A DNA stretch of 64,000 nucleotides from the NCBI GenBank assembly GCA_905221605.1, contig CAJNDS010002846.1, positions 58,501-122,500 on the forward strand, written 5' to 3'. Under the pieces are notes generated by a model, which saw only the letters and a list, made by a program, of their open reading frames with translations, was not told the origin of the DNA and searched no databases. Positions 33,501 to 40,610 of the stretch are shown here, piece by piece. Source of the stretch: Symbiodinium natans. Taxonomy: Eukaryota > Sar > Dinophyceae > Suessiales > Symbiodiniaceae. The position numbers and the translations under genes were made by a program. How positions within the stretch are numbered: position 1 is the stretch's first letter; each line of letters begins with the position of its first letter.

Positions 33501-36500
33501 CAAAGGAAAACTCCCATGGCGGAGAGCGTCTACCGATCTGCTTTGCAAGCGTGCGCAAATGCCTGCTGCTTTTAATTCTATAAAGTTTCCATCGCGCATC
33601 GCAAAGACATACCCTGCGGAAGCAAACGAGTACGACTATCTTCCGAATAAGGATCCCCCCTATCGAAGGCTAGATGATGACTGTCCGGCCCTTGTCTTCT
33701 TGTCCTCAACCTCTAAACCTAAAAACCATAAACGATCACTCCGACATTCCCCAGCAAAGCCTTGTGCGTGGACGTAGCAGATCCTCAGCGTTCCGTCTCT
33801 GGAGGCGCGGGTACGTAGGTCGGGATCCCATGGCTACATGTCTAGGGCCTAAGGTGAGAAATCTGGGTATCCCGGAGCCCTAAGGCTTGGCACATCTGAA
33901 GAGGAGCCTTTTTGATGACTGAAAGCTTGTCAGGGTTTAGGGCTGAAGGTTCAGCGTCTGCAAACTATGGTATATGGTGCCCTGGCGCTCAAGATACAGC
34001 CATTTGCATTGTCAGGTTTCGTGTGTGTGTGTGTGTGTTTTTCTGGAACCGGGTGGAAAACTTTCAGGTTCTGGCATCATCTCTCCCAGCGACTGACCGG
34101 CCTCGTTCAACCGCTTAACCTTGAACCCATTGCACGCCCTCGGCCCTAAACCCTAAACCCTAGATCCGAAGCCCGAAAACCTGAACCTTAAACCCGGAGC
34201 CGCCACGTCCGAAACTTCGACCTCCCAAACCCAGGGAGGCGAGCGGCGCGCGCAATATTTGCGCCATCCAGCCGGACGCTTGCTTCTCGGTCAGGTATCC
34301 TGGGCATTTGCGAGTTCTAACTTGTGTGCACGATCACGATCCTCATTGAGAAGCCCAACAAGCCCGATATTGGCGCGCTTGGGTTCTGGAAACATGATAG
34401 TGGCTTCAAAGCCTAACCCTAATCCCAAACCCTCAGCCCCCTAAATGGAAACTCCTTGTACTGTCCCTGATTCGGATCCCTTTTTTCATCCCAAGACCCT
34501 AAATGACGTGAAGGGAAGGGATCCCCAGCAACTGCTAGGCTAGGTTCATCTCTATTTGATTTCCTTTTGTAGAAGACTTCTTTTTCTTGACATCATTTAC
34601 AGCTATGCATAGTTTGCGTGTACCAGCTATGTAAACCCAGCAAGATGTATTTTAGAACTGACATCATTCAATATTTCAGACTAGATTATAGCATTCGGGC
34701 GCGGGCACATTTGTAGTTTCGCTATCATTTTGAAATATGCGATAAGTATTGCATGCTATTCAATGTATTCAGTGTTCATGTCAGTCTAGACATGTGAGCA
34801 CTGCTGTTCTGTTCATTGCCCTACCGTGCGTGTATCCTGGCGTACTCAGTCCATCTGTCACTGCATTCAATGACCCTAAACCCCTAAACTCGAAACCTTC
34901 CAAGCCAACGACCGAGCTGGAGAATGCGATCCAACAGCTCGCCTCTTCGGACCACTGAAAAAGAAAGGCGTAGCTTTCATGGCCCACTTCGAATGATTCT
35001 AATTGCCAAGAAAATTGAGGAGTGCGAAGGAGGCTCAGGCTTGTTGGGCTTAGGCGCGCTTCTGGGGTGAGGTGGTTGAAGGGCGTAAAGTTGCTGGGGG
35101 CGAATCCAGGTCTGTAGGGTTTGGTCTAGCGGCTTTTTGCGTGGTTGATGTAACCCTAAACCTAAACCCTAAACCCTAGGGCTCAAAGTTCCCAGGTTCG
35201 GGGTTATGGAGCACATCAGGAGCCCCAAGTGGCCTTTAGTTTTGCATGAGGGGTTTCTAGAGTAGGCATGGCCTCCCCCCGACAAGAGCAAGTTGTACCA
35301 CGCAGAGATGACCAGTTACTTACTACAATACGGGCGTTTGCGATACTACGGGACCCCCAATATGGATCCCCAATCAGTAGGATCCCCTTTTTGTAAGGCA
35401 ATAAGGTACCCTAATTTAGGAAATAACAGTAGCAACACCAACAAAAGCAGAGGAAGAGCATTGGTAATAATAACAGGAAACTGTACAGATGCCGCGCAAT
35501 ACAGCTGGCTATTGATATGCTTTGGCAGGGAAGATGAAGAACCATATTTTTCAGAGCCCAAAGAGGGTGCTGTAGAAGTGTTTGAAGTTTGGCTCTTTCG
35601 CAGAGGCCAACACCAACTATTCCAGCATAGCCCAGACAGTGACAGATCATGGTGACACAAAGGAACAAAGCACACCAAGACCACTCCAAGGGCTGCCAAA
35701 AACCCGTAAGCGACGACAGCTTCGCATTTCGCGGACACAACAGTCCTGCAGCCCTGCATTTGGGGAAATGGGAGGTTCAACAGCGACGACAGTTTCGCAC
35801 GTGGCGAGCACAAACGTCCAAAAGTGACGACAGCCTCGCAAAATGCAGGAAAAATGACAGTTTCGAGGACCGCGAGCGCGGCCGTGTACCTAGGCGAGAC
35901 CGCGGTATTGGTCCAAAAAACCCTAAACCCTAAACCCTAAAGCCTCAGAAAAACGCATGGTCCAGGCCGCGCCCCGCCGGGCGTGCCGCGCGGCAACATC
36001 TACCTAGCCCCGCTTCACGTTAGAAACGCTGTTTGAGGAACAAGTGGAATCCCCTCCTCTGCCCCCCCCCCCCCCCGAACTAATCTCCCACTGCACCAGA
36101 GAGACCACGTGTGGAATGTGACATGGAAAGCATCTGGAAACCTACAAGTAAGCCCTGTGCCCTGCAGAAAACCCTGAAATGGAATCGAACCCCAAACCTT
36201 TCAGGTCCTTGACTGGCTAAACCTGAAAGTTCATGACACAGGGCTTGGCAGCTTCTTCCAGGCGTTGAACCATGTGAGAACCCTAAGCCCCCAAACCCTA
36301 AACCCTAAACCCTAAACCCTAAACCCTAAACCCTAAACCCTAAAACCCTAAAACCCTAAGCCCCAAACCCCGCAAACACGGCGGAAACGGCCCGGGCCTC
36401 CCGAACACCTCGAAGAGCAGACTGGAGGTTTCGGGCATGTTGTGTTTAGGGTTTAGGGTTTAGGGTTTAGGGTTTAGGGTTTAGGGTTTAGGGTTTAGGG

Positions 36501-38606
36501 TTTAGGGTTTAGGGTTTAAGGTTTAGGGTTTAGGGTTTAGGGTTCTAGGGCATGCAAAGGGGTTTCGGGATCGAGGATTCTAGAATGTAAGGGCTAAGAC
36601 TACAAGGGCTACAAGGGCTAGAGATTCTGGGGTCCTGGGACTTTAGGGATTCTATGGTTCGAGGGGTTCTTGGGTCCAATCAGGGATGTAAGGTTTCGGG
36701 GATTCCGGTCGAATGATGCTCCACTCAACGCCCAGGCACAGCTCCATGACTAAGTACACGAACCGCTGGTCTTCGAAAACGTCGAAGAGTTTCAGAATGT
36801 TCGGATGGTCCATGGACTGGCACAGGGCAAGCGAACGTCAAGCCGCTCAATCTGGCCCTGGGTGACACACGGTGTTTGCTCTGACCTCCTGCAACTAGGG
36901 CATACCCAGGCCGCCCTGGAGCCTACGCGCCTTTAGATGTAGAGCCCATCCTCAAATTTAAAAAAAAGCAAGGGCACCGGCTTGAAACACGCACATTCAA
37001 CTTTGGAGTTGGAGTTGAGGGCTTTGAAATCGCGCCTTCATGATCCGAATCTCTCGGTTCAGGATGTCCATGTCCGGCCACTTGCTTCGGACAATCCTTG
37101 GCAAAAGCCCCGCAGTGGTGATGTTGGCCAAGCACCTAAACCCAGAACCCCCAACCCTACAAGTCTCGCCCTGGACCAGGCCTGTTCTGAAGCTTTGTTG
37201 CACTAGACCCAAGTGAAAAGGGTGTCCCATTTTTGGTTGAAAGGGCCTTAGAACCTCAAGCCGCCAAAACAGAGAACAAGGGCCTGGTCTGGGTCCAAGT
37301 GCATCAAGTCCAGACTTTCGGACTGCCCCAAGAGTTTGGGTTCATGTGCAACTCGTGACAGAACCAAAGGGTCGCTGAGTGAAAAAACACCCCGCAGGTA
37401 GTGCAGATGCTTTCGCTACGTTGCTTGCGAGCAAAGGTGGTAACTGCAAGCACTGCAGTTCATCCATCAGAGTCGAAAACTTGAAGCTAAGTTTTCTAAG
37501 GGTAAAATATTCGAAGCCCAAACCCTTTTGGCCTGATTACGTGCTCCCATGTTGCAGGGTTACCAGCATAAGCCCAGAAGCCCATAAGCCCATAAGCCCA
37601 TAAGCCCATAAGCCCGTTAAACCCTAAACCCTAAACCCTAAACCCTAAACCCTAAACCCACCCTAAACCCACCCTAAACCCTAAACCCTAAACCCTAAAC
37701 CCTAAACCCTAAACCCTAAACCCTAAACCCTAAACCCTAAACCCTAAACCCTAAACCCTAAACCCTAAACCCTAAACCCACCCTAAACCCTAAAGCCCTA
37801 AAACCCCTAAGCTGTGAACCGCAACAGGGGGTGGTGCATGGGTGGGCGAGGCAATGCAAGCGAGATGCATCTTGACCGCATACTCGATGCCTGGGACGAA
37901 ATGTAACAAACACTGAGGCCACTCAGCGTTTCCTGTGGCTAGCGTGTGCTTACCCTAGAAGCTAAGCTTCCTCAAGGTCTTGTGCGTGCTTAGGGAGGCT
38001 AGAACACCGCACCGAGTGTACTAGTTTACCCTAGGATCTTGCACAAGGTGTGTTTCGCCTTCGTAGGGTCTAGGAGTTTCAGAGAGTTTTCAGGCGCTGG
38101 GGATCACAGGGGTTCTTGAAGGCCTTTGAGGTGTCTTGGGCCTTCACCCTTGGGTTTCGAGCTTCAAGGTCCCTAAACCCTAAACCCTAAACCCTAAACC
38201 CTAAACCCTAAACCCTAAACCCAGATCTGTCAATCACCAAGCCCAGCTCCTGGCCTGTGGACTTGCGCACAGCCTTGCAGACCGTGCCATAAGACCCAGT
38301 GCCGAGGCGATCTGTCTGAAAGGCGTAGTACTGTCCTCGGGCTTCGGTACTTGGGCTTTGGACTTTGCAAGCCTGAGAGTTCACCTTTCTCGCATGAGAC
38401 TTAGCTTAGGTTATGGGTTGGGCGTTTAGGGTGCAAAGCTGTGTGAAGGCTACATTCCTCATCCGGCCCTGTAATCACGTCTGCGGCTCACCCCCCGACA
38501 CACTGAAAGCCACCCCCAAACAATCCAGGCCATGGCCGGTTTGAGATCCCCGGTCTGTTGCGAGACAAAGTGGCTGATCCTGCCCGTGTTGCTTTCGGGA
38601 AGACCC
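21494..38606 (-). CDS. CDPK: Calcium-dependent protein kinase (CDPK) gene, 27 exons recognised
   Basis: Ser/Thr kinase activated by calcium through fused C-terminal EF hands; in alveolates these act in calcium signalling. Exons run downward from 38606 to a TGA at 21494 and are listed separately. In order they encode: an N-terminal linker, glycine loop (GTGSYGTVCKA), VAVK-type lysine (EYAVKM), helix C (LNREIRIMK), hinge (YLVMELCLG), catalytic loop (HRDLKLDNF), DFG, an APE motif (AYAAPE), DMWSCGVI, the C lobe (RDPLQRFTA), the junction helix, four EF hands and a short tail ending MKMM...AS-stop. Reading phase agrees at nearly every junction. The first exon(s) with the start codon and one microexon between 34252 and 33064 (about 10 residues before VAHRD) were not found. 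Introns total more than 90 % of the gene. Family assignment is firm; subfamily and substrate are unknown. Confidence 0.93.
21890..21927 (-). CDS. CDPK exon 26: EF hand 4 loop
   Basis: Encodes VDIKGDGRVEFDE: loop with D1, D5, G6 and E12. Acceptor AGCCAG, donor GC (GCGCCT), phase 2. Confidence 0.93.
22444..22485 (-). CDS. CDPK exon 25: helix before EF hand 4
   Basis: Encodes APAARKLIKEAEPQ; phase 0 on both sides, acceptor CCAGAG, donor GT. It links exon 24 to the last calcium loop. Confidence 0.82.
22873..22952. repeat. TTTAGGG array in a CDPK intron
   Basis: About eleven units, the last with GTGTAGGG variants, 50 bases from the donor of CDPK exon 24. Confidence 0.95.
23003..23060 (-). CDS. 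CDPK exon 24: linker of EF hands 3 and 4
   Basis: Encodes AHDFGDEELTKLIDHDVFQ. Frame and position fit; the sequence itself is poorly conserved in the family. Acceptor TTGAAG, donor GT. A short exon between 23 and 24 cannot be excluded. Confidence 0.72.
23556..23613 (-). CDS. CDPK exon 23: EF hand 3
   Basis: Encodes VCWNAFKHFDRNDDGFITQ: the W.AF..FD entry and loop D-R-N-D-D-G-F-I. Acceptor GGGCAG. The donor is a GT after CAA A, or one base later if it joins exon 24 directly in frame. The loop then lacks glutamate at position 12. Confidence 0.9.
23942..24006 (-). CDS. CDPK exon 22: EF hand 2, second half
   Basis: Encodes HLNYSEFLGAALDHKSFLCE plus E, the second half of EF hand 2 (Y.EFL.AALD) and the linker. 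Acceptor GACAG, donor GT (GTATCTG). Confidence 0.93.
24240..24284 (-). CDS. CDPK exon 21: EF hand 2, first half
   Basis: Encodes DLHSILAAIDVRGKG. The loop begins D-V-R-G-K, lacking acidic residues at positions 3 and 5, so calcium binding here is doubtful. Acceptor CCCAG, donor GA with the same GACATT/GACGGC start at both intron ends. Confidence 0.9.
24643..24685 (-). CDS. CDPK exon 20: linker of EF hands 1 and 2
   Basis: Encodes EVHQALMSMNVDLP, matching E....L..M.V.LP in CDPKs. Acceptor GCGCAG, donor GT at 24642-24641, phase 1. Confidence 0.9.
25030..25564 (+). pseudogene. Possible decayed coding fragment inside a CDPK intron
   Basis: The plus strand reads coding-like stretches in shifting frames: SESVRSVIASHSKTRRDWVA near 25080, RKLAQQLHQLLTHRKD near 25200, and LLQRSLCKSLVLEAVKCVEC with LRKLHSRQHELNLLHIAALI near 25370-25540. 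It lies on the strand opposite to the host gene with frame shifts, which suggests an old inserted gene or retroelement. Weak evidence. Confidence 0.3.
26297..26359. mobile_element. Inverted-repeat element at a CDPK donor site
   Basis: The element (GCTATAGTATCGTTACAAAG ... AATTATTGCGACCCCC) ends exactly where exon 19 ends, so the intron begins inside it. Related copies: 5691-5785, 9069-9128, 26200-26270, 27104-27174. Confidence 0.65.
26360..26392 (-). CDS. CDPK exon 19: EF hand 1 loop
   Basis: 33 bases encoding DADDNGTLTLE, followed by E from the next exon: a complete 12-residue calcium loop (D1, D3, N5, E12). The intron after it starts with GA and at once enters an inverted-repeat element. 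Confidence 0.93.
26410..26560. repeat. CCCTAAA array in a CDPK intron
   Basis: About 20 units including CCCCAAA and CCCTGAA variants, starting 20 bases from the acceptor of CDPK exon 19. Confidence 0.95.
26695..26810. mobile_element. Inverted-repeat element, CTAGGACCCGGAGTA family
   Basis: Ends GGGAGTAACCTAGGAATAAA and CCTACTCCCGGTCCCAG. Other copies are at 41438-41551 and 43430-43536. The 43-kb copy contains CCCTAAACCCTAAA in its middle. Confidence 0.62.
26987..27049 (-). CDS. CDPK exon 18: helix before EF hand 1
   Basis: Encodes VVATQLSSSKIKELSQAFTA plus I, the entering helix (L....I..L..AF..I). Acceptor CACCAG, donor GC (GCCCCT). A telomere-like array begins 16 bases into the intron. Confidence 0.92.
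27669..27732 (-). CDS. CDPK exon 17: junction (autoinhibitory) helix
   Basis: Encodes QVIQNFRVFAAQSRFKQVAL plus V, the V..N.R.F.....K..AL pattern of the CDPK junction that holds the kinase off without calcium. Donor GC at 27668-27667. Confidence 0.88.
27941..27978 (-). CDS. CDPK exon 16: end of kinase domain
   Basis: Encodes ALKHVWIARPTS, matching the AL.HPWI motif that ends CDPK catalytic domains. Acceptor AAACAG. At the 3' end the spliced frame needs AGC-AA+G-CAA, so the donor is offset by one base from the GC. Confidence 0.87.
28337..28884. mobile_element. Foldback element of 548 bp inserted in a telomere-like array
   Basis: Termini TTATCTAAGTTCTAGAGACA and TGTG..TCTTTAGAACTTAGATAA form an inverted repeat of about 27 bases with a few mismatches. 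Inside, many GACGACGG-type units on the left are mirrored by CCGTCGTC units on the right, around two palindromes with AAGGCCTAGT...ACTAGGCCTT cores. CCCTAAACC stands on both sides, as expected if it jumped into a CCCTAAA array. The Arg/Asp-rich open frames in it are repeat artefacts. Confidence 0.82.
28956..29012 (-). CDS. CDPK exon 15: subdomain XI
   Basis: Encodes DLLENLLARDPLQRFTAPQ with the invariant arginine of RDP..R. Acceptor CCTCAG, donor GC (GCTGGG). Confidence 0.93.
30110..30172 (-). CDS. CDPK exon 14: subdomain X
   Basis: Encodes VKLGRFSMDGQVWDGIAADA then K, matching the CDPK pattern G.F....W..I..DAKD. The acceptor CCCCCAG is the very end of an inverted-repeat element. Donor GA; the same GAC triplet stands at both ends of the intron. 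Confidence 0.92.
30174..30280. mobile_element. TTTACGAAA-family element whose end is a CDPK acceptor
   Basis: Begins GGGGGTTTACGAAAATAGGG and ends CCCCCTACTTTTGGAGA. Read on the minus strand its end ACCCCCAG is the acceptor of exon 14. Other copies: 19545-19615, 35325-35415, 46250-46370, 48245-48384, 48470-48572, 54118-54227, 55240-55348, 59310-59412. Confidence 0.72.
30981..31045 (-). CDS. CDPK exon 13: divergent G-x-P-P-F region
   Basis: Encodes SRACSALRSSDELFHAEVLAR. The phase matches both neighbours. The SDEL...EVL part fits the family, but the usual G-x-P-P-F sequence is replaced by GSRACSAL. Acceptor AAAAAG, donor GA (GAGTCC). Confidence 0.8.
31383..31446 (-). CDS. CDPK exon 12: subdomain IX
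   Basis: Encodes VLSGTYSAACDMWSCGVILL plus L; DMWSCGV holds the invariant aspartate of subdomain IX. Acceptor GGCAG, donor GC. A 14-unit TTTAGGG array lies 33 bases upstream of the exon and another array starts about 30 bases downstream. Confidence 0.93.
31479..31576. repeat. TTTAGGG array, 14 perfect units
   Basis: Fourteen perfect units, 98 bases, upstream of CDPK exon 12. Confidence 0.95.
31755..31804 (-). CDS. CDPK exon 11: activation segment and APE
   Basis: Encodes EGLRTAVGAIAYAAPE. The usual V-G-T/S-x-x-Y-x-A-P-E pattern is present with AAPE. Acceptor CACCAG, donor GT at 31754-31753. Confidence 0.92.
32020..32050 (-). CDS. CDPK exon 10: DFG motif
   Basis: 31 bases encoding GDFGFAKCVR; DFG binds magnesium. 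Acceptor GCTCAG, donor GC at 32019-32018, phase 1. Confidence 0.92.
32449..32472 (-). CDS. CDPK exon 9: 24-base microexon before DFG
   Basis: Encodes VEEAVLKL, the strand leading into the DFG motif (usual form ...PLKL.DFG). Acceptor TCGCAG, donor GC at 32448-32447, phase 0 on both sides, which joins exons 8 and 10 in frame. Confidence 0.82.
33024..33064 (-). CDS. CDPK exon 8: catalytic loop
   Basis: Encodes VAHRDLKLDNFLI with the catalytic aspartate in HRDLKLDN. Acceptor CATCAG, donor GC, phase 0. A 151-bp near-perfect hairpin lies 16 bases upstream of the acceptor. About ten residues usually found between QIL and VAHRD are missing, so a microexon upstream was missed. Confidence 0.93.
33081..33231. 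mobile_element. Near-perfect 151-bp hairpin element
   Basis: CTTGGAAGTTCATGGTACTT ... AAGTACCATGAACCTCCAAG: both arms, about 70 bases each, are almost exact reverse complements. Degraded relatives with ACTTGGAGGTTC ends: 21970-22096, 27298-27440, 46374-46490, 49153-49275. Confidence 0.85.
34252..34299 (-). CDS. CDPK exon 7: subdomain VIa
   Basis: Encodes YLTEKQASGWMAQIL, matching the helix before the catalytic loop (TEKQA...M.QIL). Acceptor TGCCCAG, donor GC at 34251-34250, phase 1. Confidence 0.9.
35708..35880. repeat. Short dispersed repeat GCGACGACAGTTTCGCA
   Basis: Three to four imperfect copies (about 35709, 35782, 35825, 35855) with variable spacing. Confidence 0.6.
36252..36282 (-). 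CDS. CDPK exon 6 (probable): post-hinge microexon
   Basis: About 30 bases reading GSHMVQRLEE. It fits in length and phase between ...MELCL and GYLTEKQ, where CDPKs usually have GGELFDRI....G. Acceptor TTAG at a telomere-like stretch; donor next to GC. The sequence is divergent, so this exon is less certain than its neighbours. Confidence 0.62.
36440..36545. repeat. TTTAGGG array in a CDPK intron
   Basis: Fifteen units with one TTTAAGG variant. A CCCTAAA array of opposite orientation lies at 36296-36372, so the two face each other within 150 bases. Confidence 0.95.
36732..36816 (-). CDS. CDPK exon 5: subdomains IV-V and hinge
   Basis: Encodes SMDHPNILKLFDVFEDQRF then VYLVMELCL: the HPNI motif and the hinge. 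Acceptor TGCCAG. The spliced product needs CTG followed by GGT, so the cut lies at CTG or CTGG, next to a GC. Confidence 0.92.
37036..37096 (-). CDS. CDPK exon 4: helix C
   Basis: Encodes IVRSKWPDMDILNREIRIMK; the glutamate of NREI is the helix-C partner of the catalytic lysine. Acceptor GCCAAG, donor GC at 37035-37034. Confidence 0.9.
37617..37800. repeat. Longest CCCTAAA array
   Basis: About 25 units with three CCCACCCTAAA interruptions, between CDPK exons 3 and 4. A short CCCATAAG repeat abuts its left end. Confidence 0.95.
37869..37890 (-). CDS. CDPK exon 3: 22-base microexon with catalytic lysine
   Basis: Only 22 bases, reading IEYAVK plus split codons. The lysine is the ATP-anchoring residue of beta strand 3. 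Acceptor CCCAG, donor GC; the phases join exons 2 and 4 in frame (...QEL-G-IEYAVKM-IVRSK...). Confidence 0.88.
38243..38335 (-). CDS. CDPK exon 2: glycine-rich loop
   Basis: Encodes QYYAFQTDRLGTGSYGTVCK then AVRKSTGQEL, the ATP-binding loop GTGSYG. The start may be 38335 (after CCCGAG) or 38330 (after GGACAG). The donor is GC at 38242-38241, phase 1. A telomere-like array begins about 20 bases into the intron. Confidence 0.9.
38549..38606 (-). CDS. CDPK exon 1 found: N-terminal linker
   Basis: Encodes GLPESNTGRISHFVSQQTG. A FVS..TG motif just before the kinase domain is typical of alveolate CDPKs. Acceptor GCGCAG at 38607-38612; donor probably the GA after ACC GGG. The junction to the next exon is not fully settled, and the initiator methionine must lie further upstream. 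Confidence 0.7.
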
Positions 38607-39239
38607 CTGCGCCAGGGAGCAGAGGCACATGAGCCTGAACCCCAAACCCCCCCAAAATCCACGCCCCAAACTTCTTAAACCCGAAACCCTAAATCTAAAA
38701 ACCCTAAACCGGCTTTTCGAGTTTGGCTCGCTGAAGGATGCTGGAGTTGAGACAGGTTTCAGGGATTGGCGATGAAGTTAAACATGCTCGAGTTTTGGCG
38801 CTTCGCGAAGGCCAGTGTTTAAATATTCGCCAGGTTTGGAGGGGTTCTAAAATGATTGACATGCTTCGTCCAAGCTTTGAACATTGTCTACATGGGTAGC
38901 GGCGCGACGCGCCTCATTTTCCCTGCTCGTTTCATTTTTTCGCTGGTGTATTGGGTGCTTGGCATGCGTTTTTGTGGGGTTCGGCGCTCGTTTTCGGACT
39001 TGCGTTTCCTGGGGGTGAGGGTGGGGGCTAGAAACATCCCCTCGCGTTTACCTCAGGGACACCTTCATCCCAAAAACTTGGAATGTCCTCAGTTCGCACC
39101 CAAAACCCTCAACCCCCAACCACAAACACCGGTCTTTTCCGCGTTTTGCTCTTTCGGCCCAGCTGTGCTGAAACTGCGCCTGGTGATTTCTGAAGCTCTG
39201 CATTCAATAAAAATCTGAAGCACCAACAGTGAAAGGCCA

Positions 39240-39310
39240 AACCTGGGGCGAGACTCGTCGGAATAGAGATGTCGACAGCCGAGTTTGCAGCACAGCGGGC
39301 AGGCATCCTC
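39240..39310 (-). CDS. Exon candidate
   Basis: After AAGTTGAG the minus strand reads DACPLCCKLGCRHLYSDESR, Cys-rich. Could be an N-terminal CDPK exon or another gene; a second frame is also open. Confidence 0.38.
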
Positions 39311-39654
39311 AACTTAACTGCCACGCCTCCCCCCCCCCCCTGCCCAAAGCTCTCAAAACATCCTAGGCCCTACCCGCCCCAATTCCCTCACCGTAAACCC
39401 TAAACCCTAAACCCTTTTGCAACGCTTCTGTGTATCCACCTGGAACCTAAACCCTGAACCCCAGAAATCCAAGAACCCCAAGAACCGGAAGAACCCAAAA
39501 AGCCCAAAGAAGCCCAAGAACCCCCAGAAGCCCAAGAACCCCAGAACCCCAAGAACCCAAAACCCTACACCCCAAGAATCCAACATCTGCATTTCGGGCG
39601 CCTAGGCCTCTCTGCCGGCTCCAGCAATCGGGCCTCGCGGGCCTTCGAGCACTC

Positions 39655-40310
39655 AAGGGCTTTAAGGGCTTTTTAAAGGGCCTTGAGGGTTTTAAGGGCT
39701 TTAAGGGCTTTTCAGGGCTCTAAGATCTTTTAAGGGTTGGTTAAGTTAAGGGCTCAAAGAGTTTAAGGGCTTTAAGGGTTTTTAAGGGCTCTTAAGGCTT
39801 TTAAGGGTGTTTAAGGGCTTTTAAGGCTTTTAAGGCTTTTAGGCGGGTCAAGGGCTTAAAGAGTTTAAGGGCTTTTAATTAAGGGGTGAGGGCTTTTCAG
39901 GGGGTTAAGGGCTTTTAAGAACTTTTAAGGGGGTTAAGGGCTTTTAAGGGTTGGTTAAGGGCTGAAAGAGTTTAAGGGCTTTAAGGGCTTTACGGGCTTT
40001 AGGGGCTGTAAGGGCCTCAGGGGTTGTAAGGGCTTTAGGGGTTGCAAGGGCTTTAGGGGGTTTAAGAGCGTTTAAGGGGGTTAAGGGCTTTTAAGGGCTT
40101 TGAAGAGGGTTAAGGGCTTAATTAAGGAGTTTAAGGGCTTTAAAGGCTTTTAAGGGGGTTAAGGGCTTAAAGAGTTTCAGGCAAGTTTAAGGGTTTTAAG
40201 GGCTTTGGGGGTTGTAAGGGCTAAGGGCTTTAGGGGAGTTTAAGGGCTTTAAGGGCTTTAAGGGCTTTAGGGGTTTTAAGGGATTTAAGGGCTCTCAGGC
40301 GTTCAAGGTC
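39655..40310. repeat. Degenerate TTTTAAGGGC array
   Basis: About 650 bases of imperfect AAGGGCTTT(T) units with occasional TTAATTAAG and AGAGTTTAAGG inserts. No coding signal on either strand. Confidence 0.8.
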
Positions 40311-40509
40311 TATCATTTTTAAATAGTTTTGTTACGGTTTGAGATTGCTTTTAGGGCGTTAAAGGTCTGTAAGGGCTTAGGGTCTTCAACGGTTTTGCAA
40401 GCTTGGGGGTTTAGCGCTTTGGGCTGTAGGCTCGGATTGGGTTTAGGGTTCTGGCTTCCTAGGAGTTGGTGAGCTTCTGGACTCCAACCTTTACAGCTGG
40501 ATGTTCCCC

Positions 40510-40610
40510 CTTAGAACTCGAAACGCGTGCCTTCGACTGACAGAATTTGCAGATGCCCCGGCAGCATGCCATGTGCACGCGCCCATGTGGGTCCAGCGCG
40601 TGCAGAGCGC
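40510..40610 (-). CDS. Exon candidate, Cys-rich
   Basis: Minus frame HALDPHGRVHMACCRGICKF then CQSKARVSSSK. The CC...C..C pattern is compatible with a metal-binding segment. Confidence 0.45.

Noticed and set aside
39407-39656. Phe/Leu/Gly-rich minus frame and its Pro/Lys plus counterpart
   Set aside because: Low-complexity AAGAACCCCAAGAA repeats; no splice-bounded coding segment.
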